A DNA stretch of 51,077 bases from JAWLBW01 sp041687475 (GTDB lineage Bacteria; J088; JAWLBW01): assembly GCA_041687475.1 (NCBI GenBank), contig JAWLBW010000002.1, positions 1 through 51,077 on the forward strand. Reading direction: 5' to 3'. Position 1 is the first letter of the stretch. Every line of letters begins with the position of its first letter. Under the pieces are notes generated by a model. The model did no database searches. It was given only the letters and a program-made list of their open reading frames with translations, and was not told the origin of the DNA. The position numbers and the translations under genes are program-made. This document shows, piece after piece, positions 15,294 to 23,612 of this stretch.

Positions 15294-16325
15294 ATGCAGA
15301 CACCGGTTGCGCTCGAGGCCTGGAAAATCGACAGTGAGGCGTTTCCCGATACTGGCTCGGATTACGAGAAACTACGGTTTGCCGTAGGCTATGCACTGCT
15401 CGCCCCCTCGAGCCACAACAGCCAGCCGTGGCGCTTTGAGATCGAGCAGGATACCTTGCGGCTCTATGCCGACCGCAGCCGGACATTGGCGGTGGCCGAT
15501 CCCACCCATCGTGAGCTGATCATCAGCTGCGGCGCCGCTCTCGGGCACCTGCTCGCCGCGCTGCGGGGGCTGGGCGAAACCCCCGAGCCGAGCATCTTGC
15601 CCGACGCCGGCCATCCCGATCTGCTGGCCATCGTGCGCCTGGGCAAGCGGCGCCCCCCGACCGACGCCGAGGTACGCCTGCTCGAAGCCATGCCGCGCCG
15701 ACGCACCTTCCGGGGTCACTTTTCAGCCGAGCCGATCGGCGAGCAGGTCTACGACCGGCTGAGCGCATGCGCACGCAACGAAAACGCGCTGCTCGTTCCG
15801 GTGCGGGAAGAGCAGCGCCCGCGCATTGCCGACCTGGTGGCAGATGCCGAGCGCCGACAGATGGGCGACCCGGCCTACCGCAGTGAACTTTCACGCTGGA
15901 TGCGCCCGAACCAGAGCCCCGCCTTCGATGGAATACCCGGCTATGCCTTCGGCTTCGGGAATCTCGCGAGCATGCTCGCCCCCCGCTTCCTGCGCCGGGT
16001 GAACGCCGGCAACCAGGCAGCGCGACGCGATCGGGCCCTGCTTCAGGAAGCACCGGTCGTGACATGTCTCCTGACCCCGCACGATGATGTAGCCGCATGG
16101 CTCGATTGCGGCCGGGCCCTGAGCGCGGTGCTTCTTTCGGCTGCCGTGCAGGGTATCGCCGCAGGCTATCTGAATCAACCCATCGAGGTCACGGCACTGC
16201 GGGGTGAGCTACGCCGGCTGTTGGAAACCGACGCCTGGCCCCAGCTGCTGCTCCGAATGGGGCATGCCCCCCTCTCACGGCCCACACCGCGTCGGCCCCA
16301 GGCCGAGGTCGTGCACGAAAAGTGA
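15294..16325 (+). CDS. Acg-like nitroreductase-family FMN oxidoreductase
   Basis: A 343-residue protein of the nitroreductase superfamily, resembling the Acg (Rv2032) branch found in mycobacteria and many soil bacteria. The signature is APSSHNSQPWRFEI near residue 35, the FMN-contacting loop. A second half from about residue 180 to 330 carries the AVLLSAAVQGIAAGYLNQPIE helix. Acg proteins bind FMN tightly but often lack classical nitroreductase activity and have been proposed to store flavin. The start at 15294 is chosen for AAAGGGGG before it; an in-frame ATG at 15261 adds 11 residues. TATGAT at 15267-15272 could act as a -10 box. It is followed by two MerR-type regulators, which might respond to the same redox or metal stress, but no shared operator is proven. 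Confidence 0.8.
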   Translation: MQTPVALEAWKIDSEAFPDTGSDYEKLRFAVGYALLAPSSHNSQPWRFEIEQDTLRLYADRSRTLAVADPTHRELIISCGAALGHLLAALRGLGETPEPSILPDAGHPDLLAIVRLGKRRPPTDAEVRLLEAMPRRRTFRGHFSAEPIGEQVYDRLSACARNENALLVPVREEQRPRIADLVADAERRQMGDPAYRSELSRWMRPNQSPAFDGIPGYAFGFGNLASMLAPRFLRRVNAGNQAARRDRALLQEAPVVTCLLTPHDDVAAWLDCGRALSAVLLSAAVQGIAAGYLNQPIEVTALRGELRRLLETDAWPQLLLRMGHAPLSRPTPRRPQAEVVHEK

Positions 16326-16373
16326 CCGGTCGCCAACCTGATTCCCGATGTGAAAAATAACATATTCCGGGTA

Positions 16374-16391
16374 TTTCAGTCTCTTCTGAAA
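16374..16391. promoter_or_regulatory. Inverted repeat TTTCAG-TCTCTT-CTGAAA before merR-like gene 1
   Basis: Perfect 6-bp arms spaced by 6 bp, 45-62 bp upstream of the ATG at 16436, in the position where MerR proteins bind between -35 and -10. GGTAAGAT at 16397-16404 could be the -10 box. Candidate autoregulatory operator. Confidence 0.5.
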
Positions 16392-16435
16392 CTCTGGTAA
16401 GATACCTCATCTTTTTTCGGACTTCTGGAGAGACC

Positions 16436-16987
16436 ATGACTCCTTCCTATTTCGACAACACACCGAGCATGCGTATCGGCGACGCGGCCGAGGCAACGGG
16501 GTTGTCGGCATCGAGCCTGCGGCAGTACGAGCAGCTCGGCCTGTTGTTGCCCGATCGCGACTCACGCGGCAACAGGCTGTACTCGAAAAACGAGGTAGAG
16601 TGGGTTAAGATGCTGCAGCAGTTCTTTCGAGACACGCACACCGGCCCCCATGCCGCCGTGCAGCTGCTTGCACTGCTTCCCTCGCAGAAACTGCGCCAGC
16701 GTATTCTGGGCGTACCCTGCCGTCGCGCCAAGGACAATACCATCTGTTGGCTGAGCTGCGGCGATGACGCAGGTTACCGGGCCGAGTGCCGCTCATGCCC
16801 CGCCTACCTCGGCAAGGAAATGGCACTGCGTTTCGGCGATTACTTCGACGTGGTTCTCCGGGGCGCCGACAAGCGCGCCGTAGCCGTCTCGGCCGAGGCG
16901 CGGCATGAGTCTCGTGCGTCGGTGCAGCCTCACCCGCAACCTGCCGATCGCTTTTTTGCCGGCCAGCTCAAGAAGTCGGGCGTCTGA
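16436..16987 (+). CDS. MerR-family regulator with CW/CxxCPAY cysteine module (1)
   Basis: A 183-residue transcription factor. The N-terminal MerR winged helix starts at MRIGDAAEATGLSASSLRQYEQLGLLLP and runs to about residue 75. The C-terminal part has five cysteines: Cys95, Cys104 (followed by Trp), Cys108, Cys118 and Cys121 in CRSCPAY. This resembles the short CW...CPAY modules seen on deltaproteobacterial signalling proteins and could bind an Fe-S cluster or zinc. Effector and target are unknown. The paralogue at 17223 keeps CW and CRxCPAY. A perfect hairpin overlaps the 3' end with the stop codon in the loop. TTTCAG/CTGAAA dyad symmetry upstream may be its operator. MerR activators usually control an adjacent gene; the nitroreductase or the second MerR gene are the candidates. 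Confidence 0.82.
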   Translation: MTPSYFDNTPSMRIGDAAEATGLSASSLRQYEQLGLLLPDRDSRGNRLYSKNEVEWVKMLQQFFRDTHTGPHAAVQLLALLPSQKLRQRILGVPCRRAKDNTICWLSCGDDAGYRAECRSCPAYLGKEMALRFGDYFDVVLRGADKRAVAVSAEARHESRASVQPHPQPADRFFAGQLKKSGV

Positions 16988-16996
16988 GCCCGACTT
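16973..16996 (+). other. Perfect hairpin spanning the stop codon of merR-like gene 1
   Basis: AAGTCGGGC-GTCTGA-GCCCGACTT, 9-bp perfect stem. The TGA stop (16985-16987) closes the 6-base loop. No U-tract follows, so it is not a standard terminator; it could protect the 3' end or pause transcription. The gap to 17222 otherwise holds AAGGTATCTT at 17135-17144. Confidence 0.6.
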
Positions 16997-17222
16997 GCCG
17001 GGGCTTCCCCTTGCTTGCCGCAGGAAGCGCCGCCGCCTTTCCCGCCCGGAACACCCAGTCGCGCAGCACCGGCTTTACCCCATAGCGATGAATTCCCGAC
17101 TGATGCGGTGGCGAATGCCTTTGGTTTAAGCTATAAGGTATCTTTCATGGGCGCGTTCGGCTGCCTCTGACGGCAGTCGGTGGTCGTCACAGCGTTACCG
17201 ATACGGATTCTGGGGGAGTTAC

Positions 17223-17681
17223 ATGGCGACGGCAAACATAGAAGACAGACACCTGCCGATCATCCGGATTCGCGAAGCCGCCCAGGCGGCCGGCCTTTCA
17301 CCGTCGACCCTGAGGCAATACGAAGAACTGGGACTGATTCTTCCATACCGCGAAGAATCGGGGCAACGTCTTTACTCTCTCGACGACGTCGAATGGCTGC
17401 AGCAGCTGCAGGCCTATTTCCGCAGAACCCACAGCGGGCCCAATTGCCTGGCCCAACTTCTCGGCCTTATTCCCTTTGAAGAAATCTGCCGCACCACCGG
17501 CACAACCTGTACCTGCCGCCCGGCCAAGAAGGCCGGAGAAGCCACATGCTGGCAGGGCTGGGGAACGACGGGCGAACGCCGCAGGGTCTGTCGTGACTGT
17601 CCTGCCTATCGCCGCAAGCACTATGCGCTGGCGTTCGACGACCACTTTCGCATCAGCCTGAAATCGCCCGCGGGGGCCTGA
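17223..17681 (+). CDS. MerR-family regulator with CW/CxxCPAY cysteine module (2)
   Basis: 152 residues, paralogous to the gene at 16436. The MerR helix-turn-helix begins IIRIREAAQAAGLSPSTLRQYEELGLILP, followed by a short linker. The C-terminal module holds Cys75, Cys89, Cys96, Cys98, Cys109 (followed by Trp), Cys123 and Cys126 in CRDCPAY. The spacing between CW and CRxCPAY is similar to that of the first copy, but this copy has extra cysteines (TCTC). This pattern suggests metal or redox sensing. It sits 235 bp after copy 1 with its own upstream region, where AAGGTATCTT (17135) matches the reverse complement of AAGATACCT (16399) before copy 1. The start is preceded by GGGGGAG. It ends before the trehalose operon, which is a possible but unproven target. 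Confidence 0.82.
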   Translation: MATANIEDRHLPIIRIREAAQAAGLSPSTLRQYEELGLILPYREESGQRLYSLDDVEWLQQLQAYFRRTHSGPNCLAQLLGLIPFEEICRTTGTTCTCRPAKKAGEATCWQGWGTTGERRRVCRDCPAYRRKHYALAFDDHFRISLKSPAGA

Positions 17682-17815
17682 CCCGAGAAGCTCCGGCTCG
17701 CCGCCTCCGGCCTTTCCGTGGAAAGCGGGCGATAACGGTGTTTTTTTTTCGCGTGCGGGGGTGCAAACCGGCCCGGTCTGGCATTAGACTGGAACGAGAT
17801 CAGCCGGAGTCCCAC

Positions 17816-19372
17816 ATGGCAGCCCCGAAGCCTACCCTCAAGGCAGCGGTATTCGACCTCGACGGCGTCATAACCCGCACGGCGGCGGTACACGAACAGG
17901 CCTGGAAGGCATTGTTCGACGAGTACCTGCGAGCGCGCGCCACGCGTCTGGGCGAACCCTTCCGCCCGTTCGAACGTGAAGACTATCATCGCTATGTCGA
18001 CGGGCGGCCGCGGTATGCCGGCGTACGCACTTTTCTGGCCTCGCGGGGCATCATGCTGCCCGAGGGCGACCCCCTCGACGCCCCCGATGCCGACACCATC
18101 ACGGGCCTGGGCAACCGGAAGAACGACTTTTTCCGCAAGCTGCTCGAGGCAGGCGGCGTGCAGACCTATCCCGCCGCCGTACGACTGGTCGAGGCCCTGC
18201 GACGCGCCGGCCTGCGGGTAGCCATCGCCACCTCGAGTCGCAACGGACGAGAGGTTCTGCAGAGGTCGGGCACGGCCGATTTGTTCGAAGCCGTGGTCGA
18301 CGGCAACGTCTCGCTTGAGCTGGCGCTCAAGGGTAAGCCGGCGCCCGATATCTTCGTCGAAGCCGCCCGCCGCGTGGGCGCCACCCCGCGCGAGTCGCTG
18401 GTATTCGAAGACGCCGTATCGGGCGTGGCGGCCGGTCGCAACGGACAATTCGGCCTGGTGGTCGGCGTCGATCGGGCCGGTCAGCGCGACGCACTGCTCG
18501 AAGCCGGCGCCGACCTCGTCATCGAAGATTTCAACGAGCTCGATGTCGAAAAACTCAGCCTGTGGATGGAAGGTAAAGACAGCCTTCCCCCCCACGCCCT
18601 GGCCGAATGGGACGGACTGGAGGCCCGCATGCGCGGCCGACGACCCGCCGTTTTTCTCGATTACGACGGCACCCTTACCCCCATCGTATCGCGGCCCGAA
18701 CTGGCGGTCATCGACGACGACATGCGCGTCATGCTGCGCCGCCTTGCCGCCTTTACCCCCACGGTCATCGTGAGCGGCCGGGCCCGGGCCGACGTGGCCG
18801 CCCTCGTCGGCCTCGACGACCTCTACTACGCCGGAAGTCACGGCTTCGACATCTCGGGCCCCCGCGGTTCGAGCCTGCGCCACGCCGCCGGCGACGACTA
18901 CGTCGACGACATAGCCGAAGCTTACGCCGGGCTCGTCGACACCGTCAACGGTATCGAAGGCGCCCTCATCGAGAACAAAAGGTACGCGCTTGCCGTTCAC
19001 TTCCGCAACGTCGACGATGCTCGGGTGTCCGCGCTCGACGCGGCCATTGCCGAGGTGGTCGCAGCCAACCCGCGCCTTCGGCGAACGGGCGGCAAGAAAA
19101 TCTTCGAGATTCGACCGGCCATCGAGTGGCACAAGGGCAAGGCTTTGCTCTGGCTTCTCGATGCGCTTGAACTCGGGGCCGACCATGTGCCCGTTTACCT
19201 GGGCGACGACGAAACCGACGAAGACGCCTTTCGCGCCATCGCCGAAGACGGTCTGCCCATTGCCGTGATCGACACGCCGCGCGAGACCGATGCCTGCTGG
19301 TATGTGCGCGATGTGAACGAGGTAAGAATGGTGCTCGAGCGGCTTCTGGAAACCATCGAGCGCGCAGCATGA
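17816..19372 (+). CDS. Bifunctional HAD: beta-phosphoglucomutase-like domain fused to trehalose-6-phosphate phosphatase
   Basis: A 518-residue fusion of two HAD phosphatase-fold domains. Domain 1 (about 1-250) has FDLDGVITRT, the Ser of ATSSRNG, the Lys of KGKPAPDIF and the acidic motif FEDAVSG, all as in beta-phosphoglucomutases, with an N-terminal cap. Domain 2 (about 275-510) has FLDYDGTLTP, the VSGR motif, WHKGKAL and GDDETDEDAF, the complete OtsB set for trehalose-6-phosphate phosphatase. The order HAD-OtsB, followed 7 bp later by GH65, equals Mycobacterium tuberculosis OtsB1 (Rv2006), one chain of about 1,330 residues, here split into two genes of 518 and 811. Predicted flow: T6P to trehalose, phosphorolysis to beta-G1P, then G6P. 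The start follows GCCGGAG. It is cytosolic. Confidence 0.88.
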   Translation: MAAPKPTLKAAVFDLDGVITRTAAVHEQAWKALFDEYLRARATRLGEPFRPFEREDYHRYVDGRPRYAGVRTFLASRGIMLPEGDPLDAPDADTITGLGNRKNDFFRKLLEAGGVQTYPAAVRLVEALRRAGLRVAIATSSRNGREVLQRSGTADLFEAVVDGNVSLELALKGKPAPDIFVEAARRVGATPRESLVFEDAVSGVAAGRNGQFGLVVGVDRAGQRDALLEAGADLVIEDFNELDVEKLSLWMEGKDSLPPHALAEWDGLEARMRGRRPAVFLDYDGTLTPIVSRPELAVIDDDMRVMLRRLAAFTPTVIVSGRARADVAALVGLDDLYYAGSHGFDISGPRGSSLRHAAGDDYVDDIAEAYAGLVDTVNGIEGALIENKRYALAVHFRNVDDARVSALDAAIAEVVAANPRLRRTGGKKIFEIRPAIEWHKGKALLWLLDALELGADHVPVYLGDDETDEDAFRAIAEDGLPIAVIDTPRETDACWYVRDVNEVRMVLERLLETIERAA

Positions 19373-19379
19373 GGAAACG

Positions 19380-21815
19380 ATGGCCGACCCTTGGATTCTG
19401 AGCTATGAAGGCTACGACCCGCAGGAAGAGTCCCTGCGCGAGGCCCTCTGCGCCCTGGGGAACGGGCGCTTTGCCACCCGGGGGGCAGCCGAGGAGTTTG
19501 CGGCCGACGGCGTACACTACCCCGGTACTTATATCGCAGGCGGTTACAACCGCGTCGAAAGTGAAGTGGCCGGCCACACGGTCAGTAACGAAGACCTGGT
19601 CAACTTTCCCAACTGGCTGCCGCTGACCTTCCGGCCCGAGGGCGGCGAGTGGGTCGATTTTTCCCGCGACCAGCTACTCTTCTACCGGCAGGATCTCAAC
19701 ATGCGCGACGGGGTGCTTCTCCGCCGTTATCGCATACACGATGGGGCGGGGCGCGAAACCTCGGTCAGCTCGCGTCGTATCGTGCACATGCACCAGCCGC
19801 AGTACGCCGCCGTCGAATACTGCATCACGCCCGAAAACTGGTCGGGCCGGGTATACGTGCGCAGCCTCATCGACGGAAGCGTGATGAACAGGGGGGTAGA
19901 GCGTTACCGGCAGCTCAACGGACAACACCTGACCATTCTTCGCAAAGGACCCGTGGCCCCTGAAGGCGTATACCTGGTGGCCCAGACCACCCAGTCACGC
20001 ATCGAGGTAGCCGTGGCCGCCCGCACCCGGGTATGGGTCGACACTCCCGCGCTGCATCGCCTCGATCTTCCCGCCAAATCCGTCGACGACGAGCATATCG
20101 TCGGCGAGGAATACAGCTTCCCGGTCGAGGAAGATCGAACCTACACCGTCGAAAAGGTGGTTGCCCTTCACACCTCGCGCGATCGCGGCATAACCGAGAG
20201 CGGACTCGACGCACGCCTTGCCATTACCCGCAGTCCGGGTTTCGAGGCCCTGTTTCGCACCCACAAGCTGGCCTGGCAGCAGCTCTGGTCGCGATGCGAC
20301 ATGTTTCTGTTTACGCCGGGCCAGCTGCAACCCGAATTCTCGCCCGAGCAGCTCATTCTGCGCCTGCACATCTTTCACCTGCTGCAGACGGTTTCGCCCA
20401 ACTCCATCGGCAGGGACGTCAGCGTTCCGGCCCGCGGGTTGCACGGCGAGGCCTACCGTGGCCATATATTCTGGGACGAACTCTTCATCTTTCCGTTCTT
20501 TACCCTGAGCCTGCCCGAAATCACACGCTCGCTGCTCTTTTACCGGTATCATCGCCTCGACATGGCTCGCAGGCTGGCCGCCGAAGCGGGTTACCGGGGC
20601 GCAATGTTTCCCTGGCAAAGCAGCTCCGACGGCCGCGAAGAGACACAACAGCTGCACCTCAACCCCCGCTCGGGCAATTGGGACCCCGATCACAGCCGCC
20701 TGCAGCGCCACATCAACGCGGCCATTGCCTACAACGTCTGGCAGTACTACAAGGCGACCGAAGACATGCAATTCATGGAAAGCCACGGCGCCGAAATGCT
20801 GCTCGAGATTGCGCGTTTCTGGTGCAGCGCGACGACCTTCAACGAAGAAACCGGCCGTTACGAAATCGTCGGCGTCATGGGCCCCGACGAGTATCACGAA
20901 AAGTATCCCGACCGTGAAGAAGGCGGGCTTCGCAACAACGCCTACACCAATGTCATGGCCGTGTGGTGCATCGATCGGGCCCGCGATGTTCTGATGCTTC
21001 TTCGCCCCGGAAGGCGAAACGAGCTCTGCGCCATGCTGGAGCTTACCGATGACGAACTCGAGCGCTGGAACCATATCGCCAACGGCATGACCGTCTGTTT
21101 TCACGACGGCGTGATCAGCCAGTTTCAGGGATACGAACAACTCGAAGAGTTCGATTGGGCCGGGTATGAGCGCAAATACGGCAACATCGAACGCCTCGAT
21201 CGCATTCTCAAGGCCGAAGGCGACACCCCCGATCGTTACCGCGTATCGAAGCAGGCCGACGTGGTCATGCTTTTCTATCTTCTCACGCCCAAGGAACTGC
21301 GGTTGATATTCGAGCGCCTGGGCTACCCCTTCGACGACGATACCATCGAACGGAACATGGCCTACTACATGGAACGCACGTCGCACGGCTCAACCCTCAG
21401 CAAGGTGGTCTTTTCCTCGGTGCTCGACCGAATCGATCGCACCACCGGGTTTCAGCTCTTTCGCGATGCGCTGCGAAGCGACATCGGCGACGTACAGGGG
21501 GGTACCACGCCCGAAGGCATTCACCTTGGCGCCATGGCCGGTACCGTCGACATCGTACTGCGGCACTACGCCGGTATCGACGTAACCGGCGACACCATCA
21601 ACTTCACCCCTCGCCTGCCCGAGCAACTCAAGGGGCTGCGACTGCCGATCAAATACCGGGGCAACTGGCTCCATCTGGAGATCACCCAGGAAAAGTTCCT
21701 GATAACCGTCGAAGAAAACGGCCCCCAACCGGCCCATATACTGGTCGGCGGGCAGCTCTGCGAAATCAACCCGGGTGAGTCGAGGGAATTCTTACTCGAC
21801 AAGGTCGAAAGCTGA
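19380..21815 (+). CDS. GH65-family disaccharide phosphorylase (trehalose/maltose/kojibiose type)
   Basis: An 811-residue cytosolic glycoside hydrolase family 65 enzyme. It has an N-terminal beta-sandwich (about 1-290) and an (alpha/alpha)6 catalytic barrel (about 320-700) with GHIFWDELF, then the general-acid region GVMGPDEYHE followed by NNAYTNVMA, and HGSTLS where the phosphate-binding loop lies in characterised phosphorylases. Family enzymes cleave alpha-linked glucobioses with phosphate, giving beta-glucose 1-phosphate and glucose. The 7-bp gap after the HAD/OtsB fusion and the GAGGAAAC site show translational coupling, and context favours trehalose as substrate. Specificity loops cannot be judged by eye. 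The length is normal for the family. It ends at a perfect 12-bp hairpin. Confidence 0.88.
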   Translation: MADPWILSYEGYDPQEESLREALCALGNGRFATRGAAEEFAADGVHYPGTYIAGGYNRVESEVAGHTVSNEDLVNFPNWLPLTFRPEGGEWVDFSRDQLLFYRQDLNMRDGVLLRRYRIHDGAGRETSVSSRRIVHMHQPQYAAVEYCITPENWSGRVYVRSLIDGSVMNRGVERYRQLNGQHLTILRKGPVAPEGVYLVAQTTQSRIEVAVAARTRVWVDTPALHRLDLPAKSVDDEHIVGEEYSFPVEEDRTYTVEKVVALHTSRDRGITESGLDARLAITRSPGFEALFRTHKLAWQQLWSRCDMFLFTPGQLQPEFSPEQLILRLHIFHLLQTVSPNSIGRDVSVPARGLHGEAYRGHIFWDELFIFPFFTLSLPEITRSLLFYRYHRLDMARRLAAEAGYRGAMFPWQSSSDGREETQQLHLNPRSGNWDPDHSRLQRHINAAIAYNVWQYYKATEDMQFMESHGAEMLLEIARFWCSATTFNEETGRYEIVGVMGPDEYHEKYPDREEGGLRNNAYTNVMAVWCIDRARDVLMLLRPGRRNELCAMLELTDDELERWNHIANGMTVCFHDGVISQFQGYEQLEEFDWAGYERKYGNIERLDRILKAEGDTPDRYRVSKQADVVMLFYLLTPKELRLIFERLGYPFDDDTIERNMAYYMERTSHGSTLSKVVFSSVLDRIDRTTGFQLFRDALRSDIGDVQGGTTPEGIHLGAMAGTVDIVLRHYAGIDVTGDTINFTPRLPEQLKGLRLPIKYRGNWLHLEITQEKFLITVEENGPQPAHILVGGQLCEINPGESREFLLDKVES

Positions 21816-21822
21816 TGAAAGA

Positions 21823-21850
21823 TCAACGGCGCCCGAAGGCGCCGTTGATA
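21823..21850. terminator. Perfect 12-bp hairpin between convergent genes
   Basis: ATCAACGGCGCC-CGAA-GGCGCCGTTGAT with a stable CGAA tetraloop, 8 bp after the GH65 stop and 10 bp before the end of the leftward DUF3618 gene. No clear U-run on either strand, so termination efficiency is uncertain, but position between convergent 3' ends supports a bidirectional terminator. Confidence 0.6.
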
Positions 21851-21859
21851 ACCGGGGGA

Positions 21860-22267
21860 TCAATACTGGGTGGTTATCGGTCGCAGGCTCTGTCTCCTTC
21901 GCCTTTGTTCGATACCACGCGAAGCCAGAATCACACCGAGCAGTCCCACCCCCGCGGCAACCCCCACACCTACCGCGGGGTAACGGCTGACCACCTGGCG
22001 CGGGTCGGCATTTCTGGCCAGCGTTCGCGTCTGCTCGGACGCCACCGTGCGGGTGTCGCGCAGCGCACGGCGGGCCACCTCGCCGGCATCGGATGCGACA
22101 TCGGCGCCGGTCATTCTGACGTCATCGCGTGCCCGGGAGATCACGTCGCGGGTATCACGCATGATGCTGCTGCGAAAGGTCGTCGACAGAAACTGAAGCG
22201 TCAACACGTCATGGGCCAGGCGCCCGCGACGATCGTTCAGGTGGTCAATGCGCTCTTGCCTGCTCAT
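21860..22267 (-). CDS. DUF3618-type membrane protein
   Basis: 135 residues, third gene of a leftward operon. The N-terminal half is helical and charged (QERIDHLNDRRGRLAHDVLTL, then an amphipathic DVRMTGADVASDAGEVARRAL). A single glycine-rich transmembrane helix lies near the C-terminus (YPAVGVGVAAGVGLLGVILAS), followed by a short basic tail. This layout matches DUF3618/YqjD-like inner-membrane proteins that associate with ribosomes or the envelope under stress. The start at 22267 is chosen for AGGAGGCCCAG; an alternative at 22288 exists. The frame overlaps the end of the preceding holin-X gene by 23 bp, indicating translational coupling. Confidence 0.7.
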   Translation of the reverse strand: MSRQERIDHLNDRRGRLAHDVLTLQFLSTTFRSSIMRDTRDVISRARDDVRMTGADVASDAGEVARRALRDTRTVASEQTRTLARNADPRQVVSRYPAVGVGVAAGVGLLGVILASRGIEQRRRRQSLRPITTQY

Positions 22268-22778
22268 TCTGGGCCTCCTGGTACTCATTCATCAACGTTG
22301 CGGCATGTCGTCTCGGTAACTGCAGATCTTCGTTCAGTAAGTCGCCGGTCTCCTTTGTGACCTTACGCTGCCTGGCGAACGCAATGCCTCCGAGAATGGC
22401 GGCAAGGATGATCCAGCCGCCTCCGAAGATGAGGAACCAGGGTCCGACATCGGCTCCGGCATCGCTCAGCGACCAGATGGCGCCGAAATTCAGTAGCAGA
22501 AAGCCGATGGCGCCGACAAAGGCCGCCGACACGGCCAGCGCCGCGTTGATGATGGTCGATTTGAGTTCCTTCGTAATATCTTCGCGAACCAACTTCGACC
22601 ATTCCTGCAGGTATGCGGTCAGATCATTGGCCAACTGTTTCGCGTCGTCGCGCGCCACGCCCAAACGCTCGGCAAGCGTGCCGATGTAGCGTTGAAAGTC
22701 GCCACGCAGCTCGTCGACATGCTCGCGCACATCGTCACGCAGCTGCCCGGCGGCATTACGGGTTCCGTCATAGGCCAT
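22245..22778 (-). CDS. Holin-X/YqjE-like phage-holin-superfamily membrane protein
   Basis: 177 residues, second gene of the stress-type operon. A cytoplasmic N-terminal helix (VREHVDELRGDFQRYIGTLAERLG) precedes two strongly hydrophobic helices (AALAVSAAFVGAIGFLLLNF and GPWFLIFGGGWIILAAILGG), as in DUF1469/actinobacterial holin-X and E. coli YqjE. The tail is charged and helical. Despite the holin name, chromosomal members are not lytic and are linked to envelope stress. It begins 2 bp after the stop of the DUF883 gene and overlaps the DUF3618 gene, so the three are co-transcribed. No phage genes are nearby. Confidence 0.75.
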   Translation of the reverse strand: MAYDGTRNAAGQLRDDVREHVDELRGDFQRYIGTLAERLGVARDDAKQLANDLTAYLQEWSKLVREDITKELKSTIINAALAVSAAFVGAIGFLLLNFGAIWSLSDAGADVGPWFLIFGGGWIILAAILGGIAFARQRKVTKETGDLLNEDLQLPRRHAATLMNEYQEAQNEQARAH

Positions 22779-22780
22779 GC

Positions 22781-23344
22781 TTACCTCCTCATCAGAGTGG
22801 CAATTGCCCCGATGAGCAGACCGGCCGCCGCCCCGGCGACAAGCGCCTGTCGGGGATGCGCCTTCACCGTGTCGACCATGCGGTCGACCGATTCACGAGC
22901 CTGCTCGCCCATTTCACCTCGGTCCTGGCCCCGCTGCCGCATCTGCATGAGCCGTTCGCGGTACTGCGGATGCTCGTCAAGCCAGTGCTGCACCGAAGTC
23001 ATGTACTCGGCAGCCCGGTCAAGCAGTCGCTCGGCCGTGTCTATATAGCGGTCGACCTGGCCTTCGGCCGTGCGGGCATAGCCTTCAATTTTCTCGGCAT
23101 ACGAGCCCGCCCTTCGTGCCTGCTCGCCGAGTCTGTGCGCATTGCTGCGCGCAGCTTCCGCGGCGCGATGTCCTTTTTCGCGGAATTCTTCAGGACCGCC
23201 GCCGCGCTCGCTGCCAAGGCGTTCGTTACGGTCTTCTTCGACCGGGTTCCGGTTTTCATTCGTCATATATGCTCCCTCGGCCATATCCTGCGAATAGTCG
23301 GAAAGTTCCGGGTGTTGCTGCTGCGGATACCTTGGCGTTTCCAT
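22781..23344 (-). CDS. DUF883/YqjD-ElaB-like protein
   Basis: First gene of the three-gene operon. The product is up to 187 residues. A disordered Gln/Pro/Glu-rich N-terminus (to about residue 60) precedes a long helical region with repeated amphipathic turns (AGSYAEKIEGYARTAEGQVDRYIDTAERLLDRA), then VKAHPRQALVAGAAAGLLIGA, a C-terminal membrane anchor characteristic of the DUF883 (ElaB/YqjD/YgaM) family. E. coli YqjD binds ribosomes at the inner membrane in stationary phase. Start choice is uncertain: 23344 has AGGATTAGGACG nearby, while 23266 (MTNENRNP) has GAGGGAG at better spacing and would drop the disordered part. The order DUF883, holin-X, DUF3618 parallels yqjD-yqjE arrangements. Confidence 0.72.
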   Translation of the reverse strand: METPRYPQQQHPELSDYSQDMAEGAYMTNENRNPVEEDRNERLGSERGGGPEEFREKGHRAAEAARSNAHRLGEQARRAGSYAEKIEGYARTAEGQVDRYIDTAERLLDRAAEYMTSVQHWLDEHPQYRERLMQMRQRGQDRGEMGEQARESVDRMVDTVKAHPRQALVAGAAAGLLIGAIATLMRR

Positions 23345-23612
23345 CGTCCTAATCCTTGTCTGGGCCTTTTCCGGCACGTGTTCTGGCTACGTGTTGCTTC
23401 GCTCAGCGGCGCACGCGCGCCCCGGTCACCAGCATGGGACAGCGAGACCCTGCAGACAACATCGAACGACTGAAAAGTAAACGCATTTCCGGCGAAGGCT
23501 CGCCGAAGGAGGCCGGAAGCCCCCAGCACGAATGATTCTTGAAAGCCGGTGCGCGGCTGAGACCCTGGGGCAAAACATACCCTGGCCCATGTCACCGATA
23601 AATGGAGTGAGG

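Noticed and set aside
17742..17750. Run of nine T after the second MerR gene as an intrinsic terminator
   Set aside because: The nearest hairpin (CTTTC-CGTG-GAAAG) is weak and separated from the T-run by about 15 bases.
22245..22778. Holin-family hit as evidence of prophage
   Set aside because: DUF883/holin-X/DUF3618 operons are common chromosomal envelope-stress genes; no other phage gene is present.
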